Part shown: piece after piece, positions 16,767 to 26,961 of the stretch | How positions within the stretch are numbered: the first letter of the stretch is position 1 | How the letters are laid out: each line of letters starts with the position of its first letter | NCBI RefSeq assembly: GCF_007421815.1 | Contig: NZ_VLNT01000003.1 | Coordinates: forward strand, 186,001-250,000 | Length of the DNA: 64,000 nucleotides | Direction of reading: 5' to 3' | Source of the DNA: Aeromicrobium piscarium | Lineage (GTDB): Bacteria; Actinomycetota; Actinomycetes; Propionibacteriales; Nocardioidaceae | Position numbers and translations under genes: made by a program | The notes under the pieces: generated by a model | Told to the model about the DNA's origin: nothing | Database searches by the model: none | Seen by the model: only the letters and a program-made list of their open reading frames with translations

Positions 16767-17873
16767 TCAGTGGGCGCCGAGCACCTCGGCGAGGTCGTAA
16801 CGGGCGACCTCCTCGAGCTGCTCGTAGGTGCAGGACTCCGGTTCCCGGTCCTCGCGCCAGCGCTTGAACCGCGCCGTGTGCCGGAATCGCGCGCCGTCAC
16901 CCTCGCCCTCCATGTGTTCATATCCGACCTCGGCGACCCGTTCGGGACGCAGCGGGACGAAGGAGAGATCCTTGGTACCGCTCCATCGGCTCTGCCCGCC
17001 CGGCAGACGTCCGGACGCCTGGGCCTCCTCGTCCTCCCACGCTGCCCAGGGGTGCGCGTCGTCCACCGTCGCAACGAGCGGCGCGAGCTCCTCGATCAGC
17101 TCCTCGCGTCGCTGCTCGGTGAACGAGGCCGCCACGCCGACGTGCTGCAGACGGCCGTCATCGGCGTAGAGACCGAGGAGCAACGATCCCAGCAGCGGTC
17201 GCTCGGGCGTCGAGGTCTTGTGCAGGCGATAGCCGGCGACGACGACATCGGCGGTTCTGGCGTGCTTGACCTTGAGCATGACCCGCCCGTTGGGTACGTA
17301 GGCCGAGGCGAGCGGCTTGGCCACCACCCCGTCGAGCCCCGCCCCCTCGAACAGGTCGAACCACTCGGTGGCCTCCTCGGTGTCGGCGGTAACGCGCGTG
17401 ACGCTGACCGGACCACCGGCACCGCCGAGCTCGGCCACCAGCCGCTCACGACGGGTCGAGAAGGGCTGCTCGGTGAGATCCTCATCGCCGATCGCCAGCA
17501 GATCGAAGGCCACCAATCGCGCCGGCCACTGCTCGGCCAGCAACGTGACCCGTGACTCGGCGGGATGGATCCGCTGGCTGAGGAGATCGAAGTCGAGCCG
17601 ATCCCCGCTCACGACCACGATCTCGCCATCCACGACGCAGCGCTCGGGCAGCAGCTCGCGGGCCGCGGTGACGACCTCCGGGAAGTAGCGGGTGAGCGGC
17701 TTGGTCGACCGACTGGCGATCTCGATCTCGTCGCCGTCGCGGAACACGATCGCCCGGAACCCGTCCCACTTCGGCTCGTAGACAAGGCCGCCCTCGATCG
17801 CGTCGGCCGCGGGCACGCCCTTCACCGACTTCGCCAGCATCGGTCGGACGGGAGGCATCACCGGAAGGTCCAT
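16767..17873 (-). CDS. ATP-dependent DNA ligase, LigC type
   Basis: Seals nicks using ATP. The adenylated lysine is Lys35 in EPKWDGFRA (motif I). Other motifs are a VDGEIVV block (motif III/IIIa), EGLVVK-like GVVAKPL (motif IV) and VMLKVKH (motif V) before the C-terminal OB-fold. The 368 residues lack extra domains, matching LigC, a back-up ligase linked to repair. ATG 17873 is chosen because TAGGTT (17881-17886) ends 7 nt upstream and relatives begin near this point. The convergent LigD-type polymerase suggests the two act in the same repair pathway. Confidence 0.92.
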   Translation of the reverse strand: MDLPVMPPVRPMLAKSVKGVPAADAIEGGLVYEPKWDGFRAIVFRDGDEIEIASRSTKPLTRYFPEVVTAARELLPERCVVDGEIVVVSGDRLDFDLLSQRIHPAESRVTLLAEQWPARLVAFDLLAIGDEDLTEQPFSTRRERLVAELGGAGGPVSVTRVTADTEEATEWFDLFEGAGLDGVVAKPLASAYVPNGRVMLKVKHARTADVVVAGYRLHKTSTPERPLLGSLLLGLYADDGRLQHVGVAASFTEQRREELIEELAPLVATVDDAHPWAAWEDEEAQASGRLPGGQSRWSGTKDLSFVPLRPERVAEVGYEHMEGEGDGARFRHTARFKRWREDREPESCTYEQLEEVARYDLAEVLGAH

Positions 17874-17886
17874 GCCGCCCAACCTA
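17874..17886 (-). promoter_or_regulatory. -10 element for leaderless ligC
   Basis: TAGGTT (minus strand, 17886-17881) ends 7 nt before ATG 17873. Confidence 0.5.
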
Positions 17887-17920
17887 AGGGACAGCAACCT
17901 GTTGAGTGTGGGAAGCTGCT

Positions 17921-18172
17921 CTACCAGGTCAGGAGATCCATCACCGCGGAGGCGGCGTCGCGCAGGCGTCGTCCGGTCAGTCGGACGATCACCCAGCCCA
18001 CCACGACCAGCACCAGACTGAGGTACAACACGGCCGGCTCTGATTCCTCGCCATTGGTGTACTCGACCACGAGCATCACCACCGAGATGACGACTCCGAG
18101 CATGCCCATAATCGCCACGACGGCGCCGAGGCCGGCCACCATCACGCTGATCACTTGCCGTGTCTTACGCAC
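17921..18172 (-). CDS. Small two-helix membrane protein, unknown function
   Basis: An 83-residue protein with a basic start (MRKTRQ) and two long hydrophobic segments (about residues 7-37 and 48-66), followed by a short basic loop (RLTGRRLRD). The GTG at 18172 is chosen because TACCCT (18184-18179, minus) ends 6 nt upstream; the open frame extends upstream without other support. No family is recognised. It is divergent from the ABC transporter genes and could be an accessory membrane factor. Confidence 0.6.
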   Translation of the reverse strand: MRKTRQVISVMVAGLGAVVAIMGMLGVVISVVMLVVEYTNGEESEPAVLYLSLVLVVVGWVIVRLTGRRLRDAASAVMDLLTW

Positions 18173-18184
18173 CGCGACAGGGTA
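18173..18184 (-). promoter_or_regulatory. -10 element for the leaderless small membrane protein gene
   Basis: TACCCT on the minus strand ends 6 nt before GTG 18172. It is divergent from TAGACT at 18232, so the short gap holds two leaderless promoters. Confidence 0.45.
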
Positions 18185-18231
18185 GCCTCCGCTACTGCGG
18201 ACACTGCCGATGGCTCGCTCACCCCGCTCAT

Positions 18232-18243
18232 TAGACTGGCCGG
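18232..18243 (+). promoter_or_regulatory. -10 element for the leaderless ABC ATPase gene
   Basis: TAGACT (18232-18237) ends 6 nt before GTG 18244. Confidence 0.5.
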
Positions 18244-19164
18244 GTGCCACACCCCGCCGTCGACATCAGCGACCTCGTCATGCGCTACGGCGATGTCGCC
18301 GCCGTCGACGGCCTCTCGCTCAGGGTCGAGACCGGCACCATCACGGCCATCCTCGGGCCGAACGGGGCCGGCAAGACCACCACGATCGAGACCTGCGAGG
18401 GCTTCCGACGGCCCCACCAGGGCACGGTGCGCGTACTCGGCCTCGACCCCGTAGCGGATGCCACCGAGCTCCGCCCACGCGTGGGCGTGATGCTGCAGTC
18501 GGGCGGCGCGTGGCTCGGTGTCCGAGCCGAGGAGATGCTGCGCCACATGGCGTCGCTCCACGCGCGCCCCCTCGATACGGACGCCCTCATCGAGCGATTG
18601 GGCATCGGCTCCTTCGCCCGCACCGCCTATCGCCGTCTGTCCGGCGGTGAGAAGCAACGGCTCAGCCTCGCGATGGCGATGGTCGGCCGCCCGGAGCTGC
18701 TGTTCCTCGACGAGCCGAGCGCCGGCCTCGATCCGCAGTCACGCCGCGCCACCTGGGATCTGCTCGTCGAGTTACGCGAGCAGGGTGTCACCACCGTGCT
18801 CACCACGCATTTCATGGACGAGGCCGAGGAGCTCAGCGACGCGGTCTACATCGTCGACTCCGGCCGGGTGATCGCCGCGGGCACCCCGCGCGAGCTCACG
18901 GGAGCCGACGCTCGTAACACCCTCCACATCGTGGCCCCGGCCGGACTCGACACCCACGCCCTGGCCGCGTGTCTGCCACCGGCGACCACCGCGGACGAGC
19001 CCGTACCCGGTCAGTACGTCGTCACCGGAGACATCTCCCCCGGGCTCGTGACCCAGGTCACGACATGGTTCGGCGAGCACGATGTCCTGGTCGAGTCCGT
19101 TCTCGTGGAACGACGCTCGCTGGAGGACCGCTTCCTCGACCTCACCGGAAAGGCCCTGCGGTGA
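18244..19164 (+). CDS. ABC-2 type exporter, ATP-binding subunit
   Basis: ATPase of a drug- or lipid-exporter-like ABC-2 system. Walker A is GPNGAGKTT (about 39-47), the signature LSGGEKQR, Walker B LLFLDEPSAGLDP, with H-loop TTHFMDEAEEL. The length of 306 residues includes the C-terminal extension common in this subfamily. Its stop overlaps the permease start by 4 nt (GTGA). The pair precedes ctaA, as in M. tuberculosis, so it may serve heme or cytochrome oxidase biogenesis, although the substrate is unproven. Confidence 0.9.
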   Translation: MPHPAVDISDLVMRYGDVAAVDGLSLRVETGTITAILGPNGAGKTTTIETCEGFRRPHQGTVRVLGLDPVADATELRPRVGVMLQSGGAWLGVRAEEMLRHMASLHARPLDTDALIERLGIGSFARTAYRRLSGGEKQRLSLAMAMVGRPELLFLDEPSAGLDPQSRRATWDLLVELREQGVTTVLTTHFMDEAEELSDAVYIVDSGRVIAAGTPRELTGADARNTLHIVAPAGLDTHALAACLPPATTADEPVPGQYVVTGDISPGLVTQVTTWFGEHDVLVESVLVERRSLEDRFLDLTGKALR

Positions 19165-19934
19165 CCCTGGATCTCTCGCCCGCACCCGGGGCGGCCCCGA
19201 GGGCCACCATGCTCCGCGCACAGACGCTCATGGAGCTGCGCCTGCTCGCGCGCAACGGCGAGCAACTGCTCCTGACGATCATCATCCCCCTGATCCTGCT
19301 GATCGCCGGCACGCAGTCGAGTCGCATCGTCGACCTCGGCCCGGGACGTCCGATCGATATCATCGCCCCCGGAGTGCTCGCCCTCGCGGTGCTGTCCACC
19401 TCGTTCACGTCGTTGGCGATCGCGACCGGCTTCGAGCGCCGCTACGGCGTCCTGAAACGGCTCGGTGCCTCACCGCTGCCGCGCTGGGGGCTCATGGTGG
19501 GCAAGGTGGGTGCCGTGGTGATCGTCGAGATCGTCCAGCTCGCCTTGCTCAGCACGGTCGCCCTGCTGCTCGGATGGGAGCCCGCTGGCGGGGTGACGCC
19601 CTGGCTCTGGGCGGTCGTCCTCGTCGTGCTCGGCACCGCGGCCTTCGGTGCGCTCGCGCTGCTGATCGCCGGGACGCTGCGCGCCGAGGCCACGCTCGCC
19701 GTCGCAAACCTCGTCTATGTCGTGCTGCTCGTCGGCGGAGCGCTGCTGGTACCCCTCGATCGATACCCGGATATCGCTCAGAGTGTCCTGGTGCTGCTCC
19801 CCTCAGGAGCGCTCGGTGAGGGCTTGCGCGAGACCTTCACCGCCGGAACCCCGCCGTTCCTCGCCATCGCTGTTCTCGCCGGTTGGACCGCCGTCGCCGG
19901 CCTCGCCACCGCCAGGAGCTTCTCATGGGAGTGA
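19161..19934 (+). CDS. ABC-2 type exporter, permease subunit
   Basis: Membrane subunit of 257 residues with about six hydrophobic segments (roughly 37-52, 68-92, 120-145, 153-178, 185-205 and 232-250), preceded by a short cytoplasmic N-terminus. The RRYGVLKRLGASPL loop after the second segment is typical of ABC-2 permeases. The GTG at 19161 overlaps the ATPase stop. Its own stop lies inside the ctaA start region (10-nt overlap), so the three genes are one transcript. Confidence 0.88.
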   Translation: MTLDLSPAPGAAPRATMLRAQTLMELRLLARNGEQLLLTIIIPLILLIAGTQSSRIVDLGPGRPIDIIAPGVLALAVLSTSFTSLAIATGFERRYGVLKRLGASPLPRWGLMVGKVGAVVIVEIVQLALLSTVALLLGWEPAGGVTPWLWAVVLVVLGTAAFGALALLIAGTLRAEATLAVANLVYVVLLVGGALLVPLDRYPDIAQSVLVLLPSGALGEGLRETFTAGTPPFLAIAVLAGWTAVAGLATARSFSWE

Positions 19935-20824
19935 AGGACCTCGTCCGCACCTCGGATATCCGTCAGTCGACCGTCGTCGGGTGGGCCTGGGCGTCCCTCA
20001 TCGCCAATATCGGCATCATCCTCACCGGCGGCCTGGTGCGACTGACCGGCTCAGGTCTCGGATGCCCCACCTGGCCGCGATGCACCGACGAGTCCTTCGT
20101 CCCGCACTCGTCCCTCGGCTGGCACGGGGCGATCGAGTTCGGCAACCGGTTGCTGACCTATGTGCTCATCGCCATCGCGATCGCCACTTTCTTCGCCGTG
20201 TGGCGGTGGGCCGGCGCCACGACGACGATGAAGCAACTCACCGTGCTCATCGGCGTGGGCATCCCCTGCCAGGGCGTCATCGGCGGCATCACGGTGCTCA
20301 CCCAGCTGAACCCCTGGGTGGTAGCGCTGCACCTGCTGCTCTCGATGGGCCTCGTGGTCGCCGCGACCGTGCTGCTCGTGCTCGTGCGAGGTGATGGCGG
20401 CTCGCCGGTCGACCAGGTCACCCGGCGGCTCGTGCTGCTCGCCTACGGCCTGCTGTTGATCGCGATCTATCTCGGCACCATCGTCACCGGCAGTGGTCCC
20501 CACGCCGGCGATGCCGATGCTCCTCGCAATGGTTTGGATCCGCAGTTCTGGAGTCGCATCCACGCATTGTCCGTGTGGGCGCTCGTGGCGGTGACGCTCG
20601 TCGTGATCTGGCGGTTGCGCGGGCATCGAGTCCAGCGCGCCGCGTGGATGGTCCTGGCAGCGGAGCTTCTGCAGGGCGCGATCGGGTACGTCCAGCACTT
20701 CACCGGACTTCCGATCGGGCTGGTGGCCGCGCATCTCGTGGGTGGCGCGGTGCTGCTCGCTGCGACCACGTATCTCGTGCTGAGCGTCGCGCCCGCCGCC
20801 GACCGCGAATCTGTTGATACCTGA
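19925..20824 (+). CDS. ctaA: Heme A synthase (COX15/CtaA)
   Basis: Oxidises the C8 methyl of heme O to make heme A for cytochrome aa3 oxidase. The 299-residue protein has eight predicted membrane helices. Conserved features are GGLVRLTGSGLGCPTWP with the loop cysteine, WHGAIEFGNR (His of the first heme site), HLLLS, TIVTGSGPHAGD, the RIHALSVW histidine, and VAAHLVGG near the end. ATG 19925 overlaps the permease stop by 10 nt. It faces ctaB across a region of repeated hairpins. Confidence 0.95.
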   Translation: MGVKDLVRTSDIRQSTVVGWAWASLIANIGIILTGGLVRLTGSGLGCPTWPRCTDESFVPHSSLGWHGAIEFGNRLLTYVLIAIAIATFFAVWRWAGATTTMKQLTVLIGVGIPCQGVIGGITVLTQLNPWVVALHLLLSMGLVVAATVLLVLVRGDGGSPVDQVTRRLVLLAYGLLLIAIYLGTIVTGSGPHAGDADAPRNGLDPQFWSRIHALSVWALVAVTLVVIWRLRGHRVQRAAWMVLAAELLQGAIGYVQHFTGLPIGLVAAHLVGGAVLLAATTYLVLSVAPAADRESVDT

Positions 20825-20830
20825 CCCGGG

Positions 20831-21043
20831 CGGTGAGCAGTCAACCACCGACACCTCGCTCAGGGCGCGGTGCGTTTCCGACGGTGGTTGAAGACGCACC
20901 GCCAGACGGCCCTACCGCATCTCGGTGGGTCATCAACCACGGACCTGGCCGCCGTGGTTGATGACCCACCGATCCAGCGCCACGTCGTTCGGCGGTGAGC
21001 TGTCAACCGCCCCACGAGCCTGGCGGTCGTTGACAGCTCACCG
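20831..21043. repeat. Three consecutive hairpins between convergent ctaA and ctaB
   Basis: Element 1: arms 20831-20850 and 20882-20901 (16 of 20 pairs). Element 2: arms 20922-20942 and 20952-20972, perfect over 21 bp with a 9-nt loop. Element 3: arms 20993-21011 and 21022-21043, paired except for a 3-nt bulge. All left arms share CGGTGRGYNRTCAACC, so they are related copies. They fill nearly the whole 240-bp gap. One may terminate both genes, but three copies exceed that need. Confidence 0.8.
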
Positions 21044-21064
21044 GCCGCGGGCGAGGTGAGAGCG

Positions 21065-22015
21065 TCAGCCGATGAAGGGGTCGACCGCGGCGGCGACGAA
21101 GAGCAGCGCCAGGTACGCGTTCGAGAAGTGGAAGAGCCGCATCGGCTTGATCACCGACAGCTGCTCGGTCTCACGCGAACGAGCACGCAGATCGTAGGCC
21201 TCGATGAGGAACACGATGCCGAGCGTGATCGCGGCCGCCGGGTAGAACCACCCGGTGTCGGCCACCGGCCAGACGGCCAGCGAGGTGATGACGGTTGCCC
21301 AGGTGTACCAGACGATCTGCCGGCCGACCTCCGCCGCCGGAGCGATCGACGGGAGCATCGGCACCCCGGCGGCCGCGTAGTCCTCGCGATACCGCAGCCC
21401 CAAGGCCCAGAAGTGCGGCGGGGTCCAGAAGAAGACGACGAGGAACAGCAGGAACGGTGCCCACGCGAGCTCATTGGTGACGGCGGTCCAGCCGATCAGC
21501 GGCGGGAAGCAGCCCGCGGCACCGCCCCACACGATGTTCTGCGAGGTACGGCGCTTCAGGATCATCGTGTAACCGACGACATAGAAGACATTCGCCGCGA
21601 GCGCGAGCACCGCGGAGAGCCAGTTGACCAGATACCCCAGCCAGAGCGTCGCGATGACCCCGAGCACGAGGCCGAAGATCAGCGCATTGCGTGTGCCGAC
21701 CTGGTGGCGCGGCAGCGGACGACGCGAGGTGCGACGCATCTTGGTGTCGATATCGGCATCGACCACGCAGTTGAGCGCATTGGCGCTGCCGGCCGCGAGT
21801 GCACCGCCCACGAAGGTCGAGAGGATCAGGGTGAACGACGGCACACCGCGCTGGGCCAGGAACATGACCGGGACGGTGGTGAGCAACAGCAGTTCGATGA
21901 TGCGCGGCTTGGTGAGCGCTACATACGCCTTGACGACATCGGCCGCGGAGGACCCGTGACCCTGCCGAGTGGACGACGAACCGTTGACGGGAGCCTCATG
22001 GTCGACGGAAGTCAC
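21065..22015 (-). CDS. ctaB: Heme O synthase (protoheme IX farnesyltransferase)
   Basis: UbiA-family prenyltransferase that adds a farnesyl group to heme B. The 316-residue protein has about nine membrane helices and both Asp-rich sites: [15 protein letters not shown] (N-x3-D-x3-D type, about residues 78-92) and [13 protein letters not shown] in the second half. GTG 22015 is preceded by TAGACT (22027-22022, minus), which ends 6 nt upstream. It is divergent from tkt and converges on ctaA. Confidence 0.95.
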   Translation of the reverse strand: MTSVDHEAPVNGSSSTRQGHGSSAADVVKAYVALTKPRIIELLLLTTVPVMFLAQRGVPSFTLILSTFVGGALAAGSANALNCVVDADIDTKMRRTSRRPLPRHQVGTRNALIFGLVLGVIATLWLGYLVNWLSAVLALAANVFYVVGYTMILKRRTSQNIVWGGAAGCFPPLIGWTAVTNELAWAPFLLFLVVFFWTPPHFWALGLRYREDYAAAGVPMLPSIAPAAEVGRQIVWYTWATVITSLAVWPVADTGWFYPAAAITLGIVFLIEAYDLRARSRETEQLSVIKPMRLFHFSNAYLALLFVAAAVDPFIG

Positions 22016-22027
22016 CTGAGCAGTCTA
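22016..22027 (-). promoter_or_regulatory. -10 element for leaderless ctaB
   Basis: TAGACT on the minus strand ends 6 nt before GTG 22015. On the plus strand TAGGCT, about 45 nt before tkt, could be the -10 of that divergent operon. Confidence 0.5.
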
Positions 22028-22087
22028 ACTCGTACGCAGTAGGCTCGGAGTGACCGGCTTCTGACACACGATCTTGGAGTGACGCCC

Positions 22088-24250
22088 GTGAGCACTGCAC
22101 CGTCCGCGCTGGACTGGAACGACCTCGACCGCAAGGCGGTCGACACCGCTCGTCTCCTCGCCGCCGACGCCGTCCAGAAGGCCGGCCACGGTCACCCGGG
22201 AACCGCGATGAGCCTGGCGCCCGCCGCCTATCTGCTCTACCAGAAGCTCATGCGCCACAACCCCGCCGATCCGCACTGGACCGGCCGCGACCGCTTCGTG
22301 CTCTCCTGCGGTCATTCGAGCCTCACGCAGTACATCCAGCTGTACCTCGCGGGCTACCCGATGGAGCTGAGCGACCTGGAGAGCCTGCGCACCTGGGGCA
22401 GCCAGACCCCCGGCCACCCCGAGTACGGCCACACACCGGGCGTCGAGGTCACCACGGGCCCGCTCGGCCAGGGCATCGCCAATGCCGTCGGCATGGCGAT
22501 GGCCGCCCGCCGCGAGCGCGGCCTGCTCGATCCCGAGGCGGCCTCCGGCGAGAGCGTCTTCGATCACTCGATCTACGTCATCGCCTCCGATGGCGACATG
22601 CAGGAGGGTGTCTCGGCCGAGGCCTCGTCGCTGGCCGGGCACCAGCAGCTCGGAAATCTCACGCTCCTCTACGATGACAACAAGATCTCGATCGAGGACA
22701 ACACCGATGTCGCGTTCACCGAGGACGTCGCCGCCCGCTACGAGGCCTACGGCTGGCACGTGCAGACGGTCGACTGGACGCACGGCGGCACCGAGTACCG
22801 CGAGGATCTCGACGCCCTCTGGGACGCGTACCAGCAGGCAGCGCAGGTCACCGACAAGCCGAGCCTGATCGTCCTGCGCACCATCATCGCGTGGCCCGCC
22901 CCCCATGCGCAGAACACCGGCGCGGCGCACGGCTCCGCTCTCGGCGATGACGAGGTCCGCGCCACCAAGGAGGTGCTGGGATTCGATCCCGACGCGACCT
23001 TCGCCGTGTCCGACGAGGTCATCGAGCACACCCGTCAGGCGCGCGCACGCGGCGAAGAGGCGCAGACCGACTGGCAGGATCGCTTCGACGCGTGGGCGCA
23101 GGCCGATCCCGATCGATACGCGCTCTTCCAGCGGCTGTCCGCCCGCGAGCTCCCCTCCGGCTGGGACGCTGATCTCCCCGTCTACGAGGCCGACGAGAAG
23201 GGCATCGCGACCCGAGTCGCCTCCGGCGAGTTCCTGACGGCCGCTGCCCCGAATCTCCCCGAGCTCTGGGGCGGCTCCGCCGACCTCGCCGGTTCCAACA
23301 ACACGACGCCCAAGGGGCAGCCCTCCTTCATCCCGCCGCAGCGCTCGACCGAGAAGTTCTCCGGCGACTGGTACGGGCGCGTCCTGCACTTCGGCATCCG
23401 CGAGCACGCGATGGGAGCCATCCTCAACGGCATCACCTTGGACGGGCTGACCCGGCCGTATGGCGGCACGTTCCTGGTGTTCAGCGACTACATGCGTCCG
23501 GCCGTGCGACTGGCCGCGCTGCAAGAACTGCCGACGACCTTCGTGTGGACCCACGACTCGATCGGCCTCGGCGAGGACGGTCCCACGCACCAGCCCGTCG
23601 AGCACTTGGCCGCGTTGCGCGCGATCCCCGGCCTCGATGTCGTCCGGCCCGGCGACGCCAACGAGACGATCGCCGCCTGGCGCACCGTCATGGAGCGTCA
23701 TCATCGGCCGGCCGGCCTCGTCTTGAGCCGGCAGAACGTGCCGACCTTCCCGCGGGGCGAGGACGGATACGGCGACGCCGCGCTCACCGCCAAGGGCGCC
23801 TATGTCCTCCTCGACACCGACGGCACTCCCGATGTCGTCCTGGTGGCGACCGGATCCGAGGTCCAGATCGCCGTCGCGGCCCGCGAGCAGCTCGCCGCCG
23901 AGGGAATCGCCGCCCGGGTGGTCTCCATGCCCTGCCGCGAGTGGTTCGAGGAGCAGAGCAGCGAGTACCGCGACTCGGTCATCCCGCCGTCGGTCCGTGC
24001 ACGCGTCTCGATCGAGGCCGGTGTGGCCCTCGGCTGGCGCGATGTCGTCGGCGACGCGGGTCGCATCGTGAGCCTGGAGCACTTCGGCGCCTCGGCTCCC
24101 TTCGCGACCCTGTACGAGAAGTTCGGACTCACCAGCGAGGCCGCTGTCGCTGCGGCCAAGGAGTCGATCCAGGCGGCCGCGACGCCCGATGCTGGTGTCC
24201 CCTTCGCGGCCCGGCCCACCGGCCCGGTCCTCCCGGACACCACCCACTGA
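22088..24250 (+). CDS. tkt: Transketolase
   Basis: Thiamine-diphosphate enzyme moving two-carbon units between sugar phosphates in the pentose phosphate pathway. Thiamine-binding residues appear in [10 protein letters not shown] and [10 protein letters not shown]...YDDNKIS. The pyrimidine domain has [20 protein letters not shown] and the FGIREHAMG glutamate. Length 720 residues. GTG 22088 is chosen because GGAG lies 8 nt upstream; an in-frame GTG at 22079 is the alternative. First gene of the tkt-tal-pgi-zwf-opcA-pgl operon. Confidence 0.97.
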   Translation: MSTAPSALDWNDLDRKAVDTARLLAADAVQKAGHGHPGTAMSLAPAAYLLYQKLMRHNPADPHWTGRDRFVLSCGHSSLTQYIQLYLAGYPMELSDLESLRTWGSQTPGHPEYGHTPGVEVTTGPLGQGIANAVGMAMAARRERGLLDPEAASGESVFDHSIYVIASDGDMQEGVSAEASSLAGHQQLGNLTLLYDDNKISIEDNTDVAFTEDVAARYEAYGWHVQTVDWTHGGTEYREDLDALWDAYQQAAQVTDKPSLIVLRTIIAWPAPHAQNTGAAHGSALGDDEVRATKEVLGFDPDATFAVSDEVIEHTRQARARGEEAQTDWQDRFDAWAQADPDRYALFQRLSARELPSGWDADLPVYEADEKGIATRVASGEFLTAAAPNLPELWGGSADLAGSNNTTPKGQPSFIPPQRSTEKFSGDWYGRVLHFGIREHAMGAILNGITLDGLTRPYGGTFLVFSDYMRPAVRLAALQELPTTFVWTHDSIGLGEDGPTHQPVEHLAALRAIPGLDVVRPGDANETIAAWRTVMERHHRPAGLVLSRQNVPTFPRGEDGYGDAALTAKGAYVLLDTDGTPDVVLVATGSEVQIAVAAREQLAAEGIAARVVSMPCREWFEEQSSEYRDSVIPPSVRARVSIEAGVALGWRDVVGDAGRIVSLEHFGASAPFATLYEKFGLTSEAAVAAAKESIQAAATPDAGVPFAARPTGPVLPDTTH

Positions 24251-24278
24251 CTCTCCTCACTCACCGAAGGAGCCCATC

Positions 24279-25367
24279 ATGACCGATCCCCTGGCAGCGC
24301 TGAGCGAGGCCGGCGTCTCCGTCTGGCTCGACGACCTCTCCCGCGAGCGCATCGACAGCGGCAATCTCGCCGAGCTCGTCGAACAGCGACACGTCGTCGG
24401 TGTCACCACGAATCCGACGATCTTCGCGGCCGCCTTCGCCGAGGGCGAGCGCTACACCGAGCAGATGCGCGAGCTCAAGGCCGCCGATGTCGACCTCGAG
24501 ACCGCCGTCTTCGAGTTGATGTGCACCGACGTGCAGCGCGCCTGCGACATCCTGCGCCCGGTGTACGACCGGACCGACGGCTTGGACGGACGCGTCTCGA
24601 TCGAGGTCGATCCGGGCTTGGCCCGCGACACCGATGGCACGGTCGACCTGGCAGCGCGGCTCTGGAAGCGCGTCGACCGCCCGAACCTGTTCATCAAGAT
24701 CCCGGCCACCCGCGAGGGGCTGCCCGCTATCGCCGCGACGATCGCCGAGGGCATCAGCGTCAACGTGACGCTGATCTTCTCCCTGGAGCGCTACCGCGAC
24801 GTGATGGACGCCTACCTCTACGGCCTGGAGCAGGCAGCTGCCGAGGGCCGCGACCTCTCGGCGATCGAGTCCGTGGCGTCCTTCTTCGTCAGCCGTGTCG
24901 ACTCCGAGGTCGATCCTCGACTGCCCGAGGACAGTCCGCTGCGTGGCAAGGCGGCCATCGCCAATGCACGGCTGGCCTATGAGGCCTGCGAGCAGGTGTT
25001 CTCCTCCGAGCGCGCGCAGGCGCTCCTCGCCAAGGGCGCCAAGCTCCAGCGTCCGTTGTGGGCCTCGACCGGCGTCAAGGACCCCAGCTACCCCGACACG
25101 CTCTACGTGCGCGAGCTGATCGTCGCCGATAGTGTCAACACCATGCCGGAGAAGACACTGCTGGCGTTCGCCGACCACGGGGACGTCCCCGGCGACACCG
25201 TCACGGGGCGCTATGACGAAGCCCGCGAGGTCCTCGCGGAGCTCGAACGCCTCGGCATCTCCTACGACGAGGTCGTCGAGAAGCTCGAGGACGAGGGCCT
25301 GGAGAAGTTCGACGCCTCCTGGGCGGAGCTGCTCGACACGGTCCGCGGGGAACTGGACAAAGCATGA
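24279..25367 (+). CDS. tal: Transaldolase
   Basis: Transfers dihydroxyacetone units between sugar phosphates. The Schiff-base lysine lies in LFIKIPAT (about residue 144), with GVTTNPTIF near residues 43-51 and [12 protein letters not shown] further on. The 362-residue length corresponds to the longer actinobacterial/plant-like class. GAAGGAG lies 8 nt before ATG 24279. The stop overlaps the pgi start (ATGA), so tal and pgi are translationally coupled. Confidence 0.96.
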   Translation: MTDPLAALSEAGVSVWLDDLSRERIDSGNLAELVEQRHVVGVTTNPTIFAAAFAEGERYTEQMRELKAADVDLETAVFELMCTDVQRACDILRPVYDRTDGLDGRVSIEVDPGLARDTDGTVDLAARLWKRVDRPNLFIKIPATREGLPAIAATIAEGISVNVTLIFSLERYRDVMDAYLYGLEQAAAEGRDLSAIESVASFFVSRVDSEVDPRLPEDSPLRGKAAIANARLAYEACEQVFSSERAQALLAKGAKLQRPLWASTGVKDPSYPDTLYVRELIVADSVNTMPEKTLLAFADHGDVPGDTVTGRYDEAREVLAELERLGISYDEVVEKLEDEGLEKFDASWAELLDTVRGELDKA

Positions 25368-26950
25368 GCGACAGGGACGGGGGCGTCGCGCTGTCGGTCG
25401 CCGTCAGCGATCACGACACCTTCGAGTCGGTGCTGCGCGACACGGCCGACGCCGCCGTCGCCTCCGGTATCTTCGCCGAGGACGGTTCGCTGTGGGGTGA
25501 GGCAGCCCAGGACGAAGCGAGCGAGAGACTCGGCTGGACCGATGCTGTGGCGCGGTCCCGCCCCCTCGTCGCCGAGATCGAGTCGCTGCGCCACGAGCTG
25601 CGCGAGCGCGGCGTCGACCGGATCGTGCTGTGCGGCATGGGCGGCTCGTCACTGGCGCCAGAGGTCATCTGCGCCGCGTACGGAGTCGAGCTCGTCGTCC
25701 TCGACTCCTCGCATCCGTCGATGGTCCGTTCGGCGCTCACCGATCTGGAGCACACGGCAGTCGTCGTCTCCAGCAAGTCCGGCGGAACGGTCGAGACCGA
25801 CAGTCAGCGCCGTGTGTTCGAGCAGGCGTTCCGCGATGCCTCGATCGATCCGGCCTCGCGCATCGTCGTCGTCACCGATCCCGGATCGCCGCTCGAGGAG
25901 CTCGCGACCGGGAACGGCTACCGCGTCTTCCGGGCTGACCCGACGGTCGGGGGACGCTATTCGGCGCTCACCGCCTTCGGACTCGTCCCGAGTGGGCTGG
26001 CCGGGGCACCGATCAGCACCTTGCTCGACGAAGCGGCAGCGGTCCGCGATGTCCTCGCCGCTGACACCCCGGACAATCCCGCGCTCCGCCTGGGCGTCCT
26101 GCTGGGCGTGGCCGCGCGCGAGCGAGCGGACAAGCTCGTGCTCGCCGATGTGTCCGGCGAGGGCTTCGGCGAGTGGGCCGAGCAGCTCGTGGCCGAATCG
26201 ACCGGCAAGGATGGCACCGGCATCCTCCCGGTCGTCGTCGCATCTCCGACCTCCCCCAATTTCGCGCCGCACACCGGCGACAGCGTCCTCGTCGTCAGCG
26301 GCGATGCCGAGCGGCCGGACGCCCCGTGGTCCGCGGCTGTCGCCGGTCCCCTCGGCGCGAGATTCCTGCTGTGGGAGACCGCGATCGCCGTGGCCGGCAG
26401 GATCCTCGGCATCGATCCCTTCGATCAGCCCGATGTCGAGTCGGCCAAGCAAGCGGCTCGTGACCGGCTCGGCGGTGGCACGAAGACACCCGCGCCCGCC
26501 TTCAGCGAGGACGGCATCGACGTCTTCGGCACCTCCGCCTCATCGCTGGCCGCCGCCGTCGACGAGCTGCTCGCCCAGCTCACGTCCGAGGGATATCTGG
26601 CCGTGCAGGCCTACCTGGATCGCTGGGAGCACGCCGGTTTCGCGTCTGTGCGCGATCAGCTCGCGGAGCACCTCGGCCGGCCTGTGACCTTCGGCTGGGG
26701 CCCGCGCTTCCTGCATTCCACGGGCCAGTATCACAAGGGCGGAGCCCCGGTCGGGGTCTTCGTGCAGATCACCGACGAGACCGCCGAGGATCTGCCCATC
26801 CCCGGCCGCGACTTCACCCTGGGACAGTTCATCGCCTCTCAGGCCGAGGGCGACGCCTCCGTGCTGCGTGACCACGGCCGCCCGGTGCTGCGTCTTCACC
26901 TGCACGACACCGCCGCCGGACTCGAACGACTCAGGAGCCTCCTGGCATGA
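25364..26950 (+). CDS. pgi: Glucose-6-phosphate isomerase, transaldolase-linked type
   Basis: Interconverts glucose 6-phosphate and fructose 6-phosphate. The two SIS domains are seen: [21 protein letters not shown] and [10 protein letters not shown] in the first half, and [17 protein letters not shown] near residue 455. At 528 residues it resembles the C-terminal half of bifunctional transaldolase/isomerase proteins more than the E. coli enzyme. Start ATG 25364 overlaps the tal stop by 4 nt, consistent with an unfused version of that pair. Identity as an isomerase is strong; substrate breadth is not shown. Confidence 0.88.
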   Translation: MSDRDGGVALSVAVSDHDTFESVLRDTADAAVASGIFAEDGSLWGEAAQDEASERLGWTDAVARSRPLVAEIESLRHELRERGVDRIVLCGMGGSSLAPEVICAAYGVELVVLDSSHPSMVRSALTDLEHTAVVVSSKSGGTVETDSQRRVFEQAFRDASIDPASRIVVVTDPGSPLEELATGNGYRVFRADPTVGGRYSALTAFGLVPSGLAGAPISTLLDEAAAVRDVLAADTPDNPALRLGVLLGVAARERADKLVLADVSGEGFGEWAEQLVAESTGKDGTGILPVVVASPTSPNFAPHTGDSVLVVSGDAERPDAPWSAAVAGPLGARFLLWETAIAVAGRILGIDPFDQPDVESAKQAARDRLGGGTKTPAPAFSEDGIDVFGTSASSLAAAVDELLAQLTSEGYLAVQAYLDRWEHAGFASVRDQLAEHLGRPVTFGWGPRFLHSTGQYHKGGAPVGVFVQITDETAEDLPIPGRDFTLGQFIASQAEGDASVLRDHGRPVLRLHLHDTAAGLERLRSLLA

Positions 26951-26961
26951 CCACGGGCAGA

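Noticed and set aside
20831-21043. Repeated hairpins considered as a CRISPR array
   Set aside because: The units are inverted repeats of differing sequence without regular spacers, and no cas genes are near.
22025-24247. A 740-codon open frame antisense to transketolase
   Set aside because: Composition is typical of a shadow frame (rich in Gly, Arg, Val, Asp, His) and the sense strand codes a complete transketolase.
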